The notes under the pieces were generated by a model that was given only the letters and a program-made list of their open reading frames with translations, was not told where the DNA came from and made no database searches. Position numbers and translations under genes: made by a program. Shown here in pieces: positions 32,355 to 41,864 of a stretch of DNA of 64,000 nucleotides. The DNA comes from CAYRXM01 sp964428175 (GTDB lineage: Bacteria > Chloroflexota > Anaerolineae > JAFGEY01): assembly GCA_964428175.1 (NCBI GenBank), contig CAYRXM010000006.1, forward strand, positions 15,687 to 79,686, written 5' to 3'. The number at the start of each line of letters is the position of its first letter. The stretch's first letter is position 1.

Positions 32355-33461
32355 TCAAGTAAAGAACAGCATTGTAGAGGTCTGGTTGATATGTCCCAGG
32401 TATTGTTCTCCATAGGTGGAAAAGCCCACCGTGGGAATACCGGCAAAGATCTTGCCATACTCTTGCCATTGGCCCCACTGTTCCAATTGGAGAGCACGGA
32501 AGCAGCAGTTAAAATGGATCAGGCCGGAAATCCGACCCAGTTTCTCCTTTTGGGCCTGGACTACTGCCCGAGTATCCTTGACAATATCTGTGGCTTGCAG
32601 CAAATCAAGTTCTGTTCCTTCCTTGATGTTACAGAAAAACACCAGAGCGTCACCCTGGAACTCTCTCAGACCGCGCACATAAGGTTCTTGCTCGATCATT
32701 AACCCAAATGGTTGATCCATAAACTTGCTGGTGGCTTGTTCCACCGGCAACCCGACGGCCCCGGCGTAGACCTCGCGGGCCGGTTTGCCGTTAAATTCAT
32801 ACACCAGCCTTTCGGCCTCATTCACTCGCGTGGCCTTGAGCACCTTGTTCACGGTGCAAAAACTCTGCGTTTTGACCACCTCAAAGCCGGTTTTGGGTTT
32901 TAGAAGGGCCAACACCGCCGCATTGGTGTAGGCCTGGCCGTCAGCAAAAACAAAAGTGGTTTGCAGCTTCATGTCATCAGCGGCCGACCCACCCACAAAG
33001 AGAATGTTGGTCAGATCGCCGATTTTCTCCATCACCTTTTCTTCCGCGCCGCTCAGCCCATCGATGAGGATCAGTCCGACATATTGCCTGACATCGAGGT
33101 CGATCATTTTTTTCCCGGTGTGCGCTTCAAAGGCGGCGAATACCTGCGGGACCTGGTTTTCGGTTTTCAGGTGGTGTACCACCCCAATCGCGACATCGTC
33201 CAGGGTTTCGGCGTCAAACGCCATTGCGACCACTGAATTTCTCAGCACCTTGTCATTGACCAGTTCGCCGGCGGTGGTACAGCCGATCACCTTTGCCGTG
33301 GAAAATTGCTTTTGCATCGCCGCAGCCAACGCCGCAGGCTCAAAGCTCGACGAGGCAAAAAACAGGACGAGTTTGGGAGAAAAATCTGATAATTGAGCGG
33401 CAAGACTGGCCGCATTTTTTTCTGGAGATGTTTCCATCGAGTATACAGGTTTGATTGCCAT
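32355..33461 (-). CDS. FIST-domain signal-transduction protein
   Basis: 368 residues. The N-terminal FIST domain includes VLFFASSSFE and IGCTTAGEL (about residues 59-67); the C-terminal FIST_C part ends with LIHFNCCFRALQLEQ and GFSTYGEQYLGHINQTST, the typical Cys-containing and GEQ...N.T endings. FIST domains are soluble small-ligand sensors, usually coupled to histidine kinases or cyclases and proposed to bind amino-acid-like ligands. Here FIST is free-standing with no output domain. It lies 14 bases after a 66-residue partner gene on the same strand. The ATG is preceded by GAAGAGGAAGAT. Confidence 0.9.
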   Translation of the reverse strand: MAIKPVYSMETSPEKNAASLAAQLSDFSPKLVLFFASSSFEPAALAAAMQKQFSTAKVIGCTTAGELVNDKVLRNSVVAMAFDAETLDDVAIGVVHHLKTENQVPQVFAAFEAHTGKKMIDLDVRQYVGLILIDGLSGAEEKVMEKIGDLTNILFVGGSAADDMKLQTTFVFADGQAYTNAAVLALLKPKTGFEVVKTQSFCTVNKVLKATRVNEAERLVYEFNGKPAREVYAGAVGLPVEQATSKFMDQPFGLMIEQEPYVRGLREFQGDALVFFCNIKEGTELDLLQATDIVKDTRAVVQAQKEKLGRISGLIHFNCCFRALQLEQWGQWQEYGKIFAGIPTVGFSTYGEQYLGHINQTSTMLFFT

Positions 33462-33475
33462 ATCTTCCTCTTCTC

Positions 33476-33676
33476 TTACAACATGACACCCATTTCTCTG
33501 GCGATTCGTTTCACATCGTTGATGACTGAAGGGTTGTCTTCGGAACCCAGATCATATCTTTCAGGATCGATGCCCTTCAAGATCAATTTGGTCTTGGTCG
33601 TTAATGCCAGAAAGGGATCACCGCGAGACCGGGTTTCAATAATCTGGTCGATCATCTTTTTTATCTGACCCGCCAT
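33476..33676 (-). CDS. small conserved-looking protein upstream of the FIST gene
   Basis: 66 residues with no signal peptide or membrane helix. GGAG lies eight bases before the ATG, and the gene ends 14 bases before the FIST gene, so they are almost certainly co-transcribed. The sequence is charged, with a helical N-terminus (QIKKMIDQIIETRS), a core LTTKTKLILKGIDP, and a helical C-terminus (NDVKRIAREMGV). No family is recognised with confidence. It may be the partner or output of the FIST sensor. Confidence 0.65.
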   Translation of the reverse strand: MAGQIKKMIDQIIETRSRGDPFLALTTKTKLILKGIDPERYDLGSEDNPSVINDVKRIAREMGVML

Positions 33677-33720
33677 TGAAATATCTCCGTTTGCATCGAG
33701 TGGAAATGGTTACAAAAATC

Positions 33721-33851
33721 GTAACTGCTCGGCCACAGAAGGAACTATCTTGGCATAACCTGCCCGGTTTCGATATGCTTTAACCTCGGCGAACTCGCGT
33801 CCCATGTTGGATGACTTGCGTTACTCGACCAACGCAGGCCGGGCAGTTTTC
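33721..33851. repeat. palindromic MITE-like element, copy B
   Basis: Ends TAACTGCTCGGCC (from 33722) and GGCCGGGCAGTTT (33838-33850) are inverted repeats with one mismatch. Internal TTTCGATATG and TTACTCGACCAACGCAGGC match copy A at 25287-25449. It lies between the predicted promoter and the first codon of the FIST partner gene, hence in the 5' leader. Confidence 0.6.
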
Positions 33852-33884
33852 AAGAAAGCATTACACTGAATGATCAGCTATTAC

Positions 33885-33913
33885 AGTATACCATAGAATG
33901 TGCAAGATGTCAC
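33885..33913 (-). promoter_or_regulatory. predicted promoter of the FIST gene pair
   Basis: On the minus strand GTGACA (33913-33908) and TATACT (33890-33885) are 17 bases apart, and TGG precedes the -10 as a TGn extension. The nearest downstream gene starts at 33676, after about 200 bases of leader containing the palindromic element. Confidence 0.5.
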
Positions 33914-34056
33914 TTGGGTTTTGAGATAGAGATTTTTGCCTCCATGCAGGGCCAGGAAGCGGGTTTGCGAGAGCGTATCGAGGTCAGACAGCCTGCATCG
34001 CTGGCCCGTTTCAACGGTCATTCGTTGGGACGGGCCAGCGGATATGAAGAAACCAC

Positions 34057-34818
34057 TTACTTGATCTCAAACTCGACCGACACCTGCGCGGTGATGGCGA
34101 TTTGCCCCGGCGCGAGGGTGCTGTCCTGGCCCAGATACGTGCTGTCCTCGACGTTCTGGATCACGTTCTGGGTCATCGAGCTGCCCCAGCGTGCGCCCCA
34201 CCACGCGCCGTACCAGCCATACCAGCCGTTCTGCTGCTCGGTAACGACCAATGGATCGCCGACCTCCTGCTTGAGCACGCCGGCCATCGCTACGGCTTTT
34301 TCCTGTGCCGCCTTGAGAGCCAGCTCGCGCGCCTGATCGCGATATTTGCGCAGTTCGCTGGTGCGGAACTGGATGCCGTGTATGGTGTTGGCCCCACCTT
34401 CGAGCAAACTGCCGAGCAGCGATTCAAACTGGTCGAGATCGCGCAGGGTGATCACGGCATTGCGGCGCACGACATAGCCGATGAACCCGCGCTTTTCATA
34501 GCTGTCCTGGTAGCGTGTCTCGATGCTCAAGTAATCGGTCTGGATGTGCTTGGCCTCGATGCCGTGCGCTTTGGCCGAAGCGATGACCTGGGCGATGCGC
34601 GTGTCGTTGTCTTTTTTGGCCGTGTCCAGGTTTTTGCTGGTGGTCTCGACGCCGACGGTGAGCACCACTTCGTCGGGCACCACGCGCACCTCAGCCTCAC
34701 CGATCACCGAGATGGTGCGCGGTTCGGCGGGGGTGGTCACTTGAGCGCCGTTCCAGGCAATCAAGCCCAGGGCCAGGACACCAATGAATAGAACAAATCC
34801 CATCGTTTTTGTATTCAT
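34057..34818 (-). CDS. SIMPL (DUF541) domain protein, membrane-anchored
   Basis: 253 residues with an N-terminal signal anchor (7-23) and a SIMPL/DUF541 domain: RTISVIGEAEVRVVPDEVVL at about 34-53, LSIETRYQ in the middle, and ITAQVSVEFEI at the end. A Trp/Tyr/Gly-rich insertion (GWYGWYGAWWGARWG, about 200-214) is unusual. Family members are periplasmic or extracytoplasmic proteins with poorly defined roles in envelope and oxidative-stress tolerance. AAGGAG lies eight bases before the ATG. It follows the zinc-ribbon membrane protein gene by 66 bases. Confidence 0.88.
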   Translation of the reverse strand: MNTKTMGFVLFIGVLALGLIAWNGAQVTTPAEPRTISVIGEAEVRVVPDEVVLTVGVETTSKNLDTAKKDNDTRIAQVIASAKAHGIEAKHIQTDYLSIETRYQDSYEKRGFIGYVVRRNAVITLRDLDQFESLLGSLLEGGANTIHGIQFRTSELRKYRDQARELALKAAQEKAVAMAGVLKQEVGDPLVVTEQQNGWYGWYGAWWGARWGSSMTQNVIQNVEDSTYLGQDSTLAPGQIAITAQVSVEFEIK

Positions 34819-34831
34819 CTTTACACTCCTT

Positions 34832-34876
34832 GTTCTCCTTATCTAATTGTTCTTTGTCCACCTGTTCCTTGTCTAC
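34832..34876 (-). repeat. 3 x 15-base tandem repeat before the SIMPL gene
   Basis: Read on the minus strand, three units of 15 bases translate as VDKEQ, VDKEQ, LDKEN, differing mainly at third codon positions. It lies between the zinc-ribbon gene stop and the SIMPL start. No good gene frame contains it. Confidence 0.6.
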
Positions 34877-34884
34877 TTTTTTTT

Positions 34885-36381
34885 CTATTCGATCTTTTCC
34901 CCACAGTGTACGCAATACATCGTGCCCGTCCCCGCAGCGATCAACTGCTGGTGCCCGCAGTGGGTGCAGCGGCGCAGTCCGGCGGTATCGTGGCCGCAGC
35001 CGGGGCAAAAGGCGTGATCGGCTTGCAGCGGGCGCGCGCAGTAGGGGCAGTGCAGCCGTGCCGGCGCGGATGCACTTTCAACAACCGGCTCATCATCGAC
35101 TGGCTCGTCAATGGACTCATCGACCGGCTCGGCGGCTGTTATAGGCTCCGGCATTGGGTCCGGCTCTGGGGCAACGGCCCGCCGCGCGTAGAGCAGCATA
35201 AACATCCCCACCAGGGCCAGCCCACCGGCAGTGAGCAGCAGCCCCTTCCAGGGCGTGAGCGTCCCCAGCGACAAAAGGCCCAAAAAGACAATCAGCAGCA
35301 AGCCTGCACGCAAGAGGATCGCCCGACGGGCCTTCGCGTGTGGCAGCGCGCGGGCCAGAAAGACGAGCAGCAAACCCGACACCAGCAAGGTCGCCAGCGC
35401 GGCGGCGGCCAGCAGCGGCAGCAGACCGCTCAAAAAGGTCAGCAGGGGGTAAAAAAGCGCCAGCCCCAGGCCGAGCAGCAAATAGCTGGCCAGGCGCAGC
35501 CGCACGCCGTCGACGTGGAGCACGCCGCCGAGTGAGGCCATAAAGAGCACCACCAGCAAAGGGGCCATCCAGGCCAGGGTGGAAAAATCATCTTGCAGGG
35601 CGGACACGCGCTGGCTAAAGCTCAACCGTGTGGGCAGTTCGAGGTGGATGTCGCGGTCGGCGATCAACGCCTGGTAGCGCCAGGTCCAACGCTCGCCGTC
35701 GGCGGTGGGTTCATTCTGGCTCGCCGGCAGCGAGGTTTTGGGTACCGTGCTGCCGTTCAAGCCGACCACGTTGACCGCAATGTCGATGTCGGTGCGCTGA
35801 TCGCGCGTCAGGCCGTAGGCAAAGCTGTTTGCGCCGTCGGCCTTGTAGCTGATCTCGACGGCGTGCCCTTCGCCGGGCATCAGCGTGGCCTGCCACTGGA
35901 TGCCGCGCGTGCTATAGATTACTTTTGGTGGCTCCTCGCCATCGACCATAAAGTGCACGTCGTGCAGCGTTTCGAGGTTGTTCGGAAAGGGGAAAAAGAG
36001 TTCGACGGTGGTGCTGACCGTCCCGCTGTGGCTCAGATCGTACTCGCCACGAAAATCGAGGTCATAGACGGTGACGCTGACCCCCTCGCGCTCCTCGTAG
36101 CGTGCGACCAACGTGGCCTGCACGCGGCTACTCCGCCAGGGCAGCCGCGCCGGCGCTTGCCAATCTGAAAAAAGACCCTCCGGCTGGATGTATCTCCAGG
36201 ACGGCGCGGCCTGCACAACGCTGCGCATGCTGTTATAGAACAAAAATGCACGCTGCGGCTCGGTGTAGACGCGGTCGGGCAGGTCGCTGACCACGACCAG
36301 GTAGGTCGCCAGCAGCGCGATCAGGGCAACGATCAACGCCCCGCTCAGAAAGACGGTTCCGATTGATCTGCGTGTTTTCAT
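34885..36381 (-). CDS. multi-pass membrane protein with extracytoplasmic domain and C-terminal zinc ribbons
   Basis: 498 residues from ATG 36381, eight bases after GGAGG (ATGs 6 and 51 bases further upstream are less well placed). A first helix (about 10-32) is followed by an outer beta-rich domain (~35-280: VSVTVYDLDFRGEYDLSH, ELFFPFPNN), then about five more helices (280-420), an acidic Pro/Glu linker, and two zinc ribbons at the C-terminus (CPYC...CPGCG and CTHCG...CVHCG). The layout recalls CreD-like inner-membrane proteins extended by a cytosolic metal-binding tail; that relationship is tentative. Probably co-transcribed with the SIMPL gene downstream. Confidence 0.75.
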   Translation of the reverse strand: MKTRRSIGTVFLSGALIVALIALLATYLVVVSDLPDRVYTEPQRAFLFYNSMRSVVQAAPSWRYIQPEGLFSDWQAPARLPWRSSRVQATLVARYEEREGVSVTVYDLDFRGEYDLSHSGTVSTTVELFFPFPNNLETLHDVHFMVDGEEPPKVIYSTRGIQWQATLMPGEGHAVEISYKADGANSFAYGLTRDQRTDIDIAVNVVGLNGSTVPKTSLPASQNEPTADGERWTWRYQALIADRDIHLELPTRLSFSQRVSALQDDFSTLAWMAPLLVVLFMASLGGVLHVDGVRLRLASYLLLGLGLALFYPLLTFLSGLLPLLAAAALATLLVSGLLLVFLARALPHAKARRAILLRAGLLLIVFLGLLSLGTLTPWKGLLLTAGGLALVGMFMLLYARRAVAPEPDPMPEPITAAEPVDESIDEPVDDEPVVESASAPARLHCPYCARPLQADHAFCPGCGHDTAGLRRCTHCGHQQLIAAGTGTMYCVHCGEKIE

Positions 36382-36488
36382 TGGCATATCCTCCATACGT
36401 GGTTTTTTCGTAGCAACAAGATGATAACACACGTATGAGGCAGATGTGTGACCCCAAAAGTGCGGATTTGGGGCAGAATGGGTAGATT

Positions 36489-38039
36489 TTAGTCGATGGG
36501 CAGCGTGACCGTCGCCGTCGTGCCCTGCCCGGCCTGGCTGTCGATGTGCAGCGTCCCGCCGTGCAGTTCGATCAGCGCGCGGGCGATGGCAATGCCCAGC
36601 CCGCTGCCGCCCTGCGCGCGAGAACGCGCTTTGTCGGCGCGGTAAAAGCGTTCGCCGATGTGCGCCAGGTCGTCGGGCAAAATGCCCACACCTTGATCGC
36701 GCACACTGATTTCCACAGAAACCGGGGTTTTGTCAAAATCCCGGTTTCTCGCCGTTTCAACGACCACCGTCACCACCCCGCCGGGCGTCGAGTATTTGAC
36801 GGCGTTGTCGAGCAGGTTGAGCAAGACCTGGGTCAGCCGGTCGGGGTCGGCCTGGATGGGGGGGACGTCCGCCCCGGCCTTGATCTGTATCGTCACCTGC
36901 CGCGTCGCTGCCTGTGGCGCAAGTTGATCGACGGCGGCCCGGATCAATGCAGCGAGATCGACCGACGATGGGTGCAGGGTCAGCGCTTCCGAATCGACGC
37001 GGGAAAGGAGCAGCAGGTCGTTGACCAGCCGGATCAGGCGGTCGGTCTCCCCGGCGACGGTGCCCAAAAAGCGGTCGCGCACCTGCACGTCGTCGACCGC
37101 GCCATCTTGCAGGGTTTCGACCAGCCCCTTGACCGAGGTCAGCGGGGTGCGCAGTTCGTGCGAGACGTTGGCGACAAAGTCGGTTTGCATCTGGCGCGCG
37201 GCCTTGAGGCGGGCGGTCATCTCATTGAAGGCGCGGCTCAGTTGGCCCAGTTCGTCGCGCGAGCGCACCGGCACCTGCTGGTCGAGCCGTCCTTTGGAGA
37301 CCTGCCCGGCGGCAGCGGTCAGCCGTCGCAGCGGGCGGGCGATGGCCCCGGACAGGATCAGCCCCACCGCACCCGACAACGCCAGCGCCGCACCGACCGA
37401 AATCCACCAGCGCATGCGCATGTCGCGCAGCACGGTCGACACGTCGCGCAAGGTCTGGCTGAGATAGACCACGCCGACCAACTGCCCATCGACGGTGACC
37501 GGCACGGCGACGTGCATCTGGGCGATGTACCCGGCCCGGTCGACGCGCCGCGCGTATTGACCGCCTAACGCCCCGGTCACCAGCGCATCCGACTTGAGGC
37601 TCACCCCTTGCAGCGCGCCCGCCGAATCGACCAGCACCACGCCGTCCACGTCGAGGACGCGGATGCGCGTCTCCAACTGCGCGCTCAGTTCCAGCGAGGC
37701 GCTGTCAAAGTAGCGCTGATCGGAGCCAAAGAGGCCGGATGAAGGGCCAATGTTTTCAGTTTGCAGGCGATAGTTGCGCAACTGCTGCTGCACCAGCGTG
37801 TTCGAGGCCGGGTCGCTCTCCGGGCTACCCTCGACCGTTTCCGCGCCGGGGATCAGCGCCTGGGCGATGATCTGGGCCTGGGCGAGCAGGCTTTGCTCCA
37901 TCGCCTCCATAAAGTAATGGTCGAGCAGCGAAAGCAGCAAAAAACCGCTCAGCCCCATGGCCACGACGATCACGGCCAGATAGCTGAGCGTCAATTTGGT
38001 GCGGATGCTGGCCCATAACGAGAACCTGTTACGCTTCAT
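36489..38039 (-). CDS. sensor histidine kinase (PhoR/ResE type) with a repeat-derived insertion in the ATPase domain
   Basis: 516 residues from ATG 38039, one base after the response regulator stop. Two helices (about 14-37 and 211-233) flank an extracytoplasmic sensor. A HAMP domain (234-285) precedes the dimerisation helix with FVANVSHELRTPLTS (phospho-acceptor His294). The ATPase domain has the N box LLDNAVKYS (Asn412), G1 DQGVGILPDD and G2 GGSGLGIAIA. Between the strands GGVVTVVVET and ISVRDQG there are about 14 extra residues (430-443) encoded by a palindromic repeat at 36717-36749; since all nucleotide-binding boxes remain intact, the kinase is probably active. The signal is unknown. 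Confidence 0.92.
   Translation of the reverse strand: MKRNRFSLWASIRTKLTLSYLAVIVVAMGLSGFLLLSLLDHYFMEAMEQSLLAQAQIIAQALIPGAETVEGSPESDPASNTLVQQQLRNYRLQTENIGPSSGLFGSDQRYFDSASLELSAQLETRIRVLDVDGVVLVDSAGALQGVSLKSDALVTGALGGQYARRVDRAGYIAQMHVAVPVTVDGQLVGVVYLSQTLRDVSTVLRDMRMRWWISVGAALALSGAVGLILSGAIARPLRRLTAAAGQVSKGRLDQQVPVRSRDELGQLSRAFNEMTARLKAARQMQTDFVANVSHELRTPLTSVKGLVETLQDGAVDDVQVRDRFLGTVAGETDRLIRLVNDLLLLSRVDSEALTLHPSSVDLAALIRAAVDQLAPQAATRQVTIQIKAGADVPPIQADPDRLTQVLLNLLDNAVKYSTPGGVVTVVVETARNRDFDKTPVSVEISVRDQGVGILPDDLAHIGERFYRADKARSRAQGGSGLGIAIARALIELHGGTLHIDSQAGQGTTATVTLPID
36717..36749. repeat. dispersed palindrome inserted in-frame in the histidine kinase gene
   Basis: AGAAACCGGGGTTTT, loop GTC, AAAATCCCGGTTTCT: a 15-base-pair stem with one G-T pair. 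Arms and loop match the terminator palindrome at 18088-18118 except for a few bases. It encodes most of RNRDFDKTPVS, an extra surface loop relative to other histidine kinases. Confidence 0.8.
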
Positions 38040-38040
38040 G

Positions 38041-38754
38041 TCATTCACCTGATGCCACCAGTTTGTAACCCACCCCGCGCACCGTCTCGATCGGGTCGGC
38101 GTGCGGCGCAGCATGGCGCAGCTTGACCCGCAGGCGCTTGACCGCCGCGTCGACGACACGCAGGTCGCCGTAATAATCATAGCCCCACACCTGGTTGAGC
38201 AGTTGCTCGCGGCTGAGCACCTGCCCGGCGTGCCGGGCCAGCGCCAGGAGCAGCTGGAATTCCTGGGTGGTCAAATCGAGCGGACGGTCGGCCCAACGCG
38301 CCTCGTAGCAAGCAGCGTCCACCGCCAGCGATCCCACCCGCACGGGCGGCGCGCCGCCGGCGTCCTCCACCGGGGACGCTTCGGGCCGGGGATGGACGCG
38401 GCGCAGCACATTCTTGATGCGCACCATCAGCTCGCGCACACTGAACGGCTTGACCACGTAATCGTCGGCGCCCAGTTCCAGCCCAACCACCCGGTCGACC
38501 TCGGCGTCGCGCGCGGTAAGCATCACAATCGGCACGTCGCCCGTTTTGCGCAGCTCGCGGCACACGTCCAGCCCGTCGAGGCCGGGCAGCATCAGGTCAA
38601 GCACGATCAGGTCGGGCTGCTCGCGCCGGGCGATATCCAGCGCCTGAAGGCCATCATAGGCGACCAGCACCCGATAGTGCGCGCGCTCCAGGTTATAGAC
38701 CAGCAGATCGACGATTGGCGGTTCGTCGTCAACAACGAGGATGGTTTCAGACAT
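38041..38754 (-). CDS. OmpR/PhoB-family response regulator
   Basis: 237 residues from ATG 38754, four bases after GGAGGTCAA-like sequence. The receiver domain has Asp9-Asp10, phospho-acceptor Asp53 in LIVLDLMLPG and the switch Lys in VKPFSVREL. The C-terminal winged helix (about 135-235) contains LTTQEFQLLLALARHAGQ and VDAAVKRLRVKL, the OmpR-type DNA-recognition region, and ends with TVRGVGYKL. It forms a pair with the downstream histidine kinase; a PhoB/PhoP-like role is possible but not provable from sequence. Confidence 0.94.
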   Translation of the reverse strand: MSETILVVDDEPPIVDLLVYNLERAHYRVLVAYDGLQALDIARREQPDLIVLDLMLPGLDGLDVCRELRKTGDVPIVMLTARDAEVDRVVGLELGADDYVVKPFSVRELMVRIKNVLRRVHPRPEASPVEDAGGAPPVRVGSLAVDAACYEARWADRPLDLTTQEFQLLLALARHAGQVLSREQLLNQVWGYDYYGDLRVVDAAVKRLRVKLRHAAPHADPIETVRGVGYKLVASGE

Positions 38755-38771
38755 TTGACCTCCACATTTCA

Positions 38772-38800
38772 ATCTTAACCCAATATCCCTGCGCCGTCAA
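38772..38800 (-). promoter_or_regulatory. possible promoter of the two-component pair
   Basis: On the minus strand TTGACG (38800-38795) and TAAGAT (38777-38772) are 17 bases apart. The resulting leader before ATG 38754 would be short, about a dozen bases including the Shine-Dalgarno sequence. Confidence 0.4.
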
Positions 38801-38854
38801 GCCGATTTGTGACAGGATGGTGACGGAGGCAAGGCATGATTCGATCGGATTGGT

Positions 38855-38883
38855 TTGCAAAAAAGCGCGAAAAACCATATAAT
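38855..38883 (+). promoter_or_regulatory. promoter of pyruvate phosphate dikinase gene
   Basis: TTGCAA (38855-38860) and a perfect TATAAT (38878-38883) are separated by 17 bases. The start codon lies about 100 bases downstream, leaving a leader of roughly 90 bases in which no known regulatory structure is recognised. Confidence 0.65.
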
Positions 38884-38981
38884 ACGCATGTTGTCGAGTA
38901 ATTTCATTGCCCCTACCGGCAGGGTCGGTCGGGGCAAATGTGTGTAAGTCGTTGAATACAGAGGAACAGGAGGCTTTTTGA

Positions 38982-41702
<2,721 letters not shown>

Positions 41703-41725
41703 TTTCGCCAATCGACCCTGTCTAC

Positions 41726-41759
41726 GGGGGCGCAGCATCGCTGTGCCCCCGTTTTTTTC
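41726..41759 (+). terminator. intrinsic terminator of ppdK
   Basis: CGGGGGCGCAGC (41726-41737) pairs with GCTGTGCCCCCG (41741-41752) with one G-T pair, followed by seven T. It lies 24 bases after the ppdK stop. Confidence 0.9.
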
Positions 41760-41770
41760 ATTCGCCCCAG

Positions 41771-41799
41771 TTGACGCCCTTGTTCGATTGTGATATATT
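41771..41799 (+). promoter_or_regulatory. promoter of alpha-glucan phosphorylase gene
   Basis: TTGACG (41771-41776) and TATATT (41794-41799) are 17 bases apart, directly after the ppdK terminator and 65 bases before the glgP start codon. Confidence 0.7.
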
Positions 41800-41864
41800 G
41801 GTGCTGCAAGGGCGTTCGTATCGACCCCACTCAAGAACTATGGTGTTCAATCAAGGAGGCAGTT

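Larger units (their letters stand above)
33677..34056. other. intergenic region upstream of the FIST pair
   Basis: This 380-base gap carries a copy of the MITE-like palindrome (33721-33851), the predicted promoter for the FIST pair (33885-33913), and a hairpin CGCTGGCCCGT/ACGGGCCAGCG (33999-34009 with 34030-34040) beyond the stop of the SIMPL gene that may end the SIMPL transcript, although no T-run follows. No coding frame is convincing. Confidence 0.55.

Noticed and set aside
33914..34336. Plus-strand frame of 140 codons before and across the SIMPL gene end
   Set aside because: It overlaps the minus-strand SIMPL gene, has no ribosome binding site, and its translation is not protein-like.
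36717..36749. The kinase-internal palindrome as a true transcription terminator
   Set aside because: It lies in the middle of an intact coding sequence with all downstream motifs preserved, so full termination there is unlikely.
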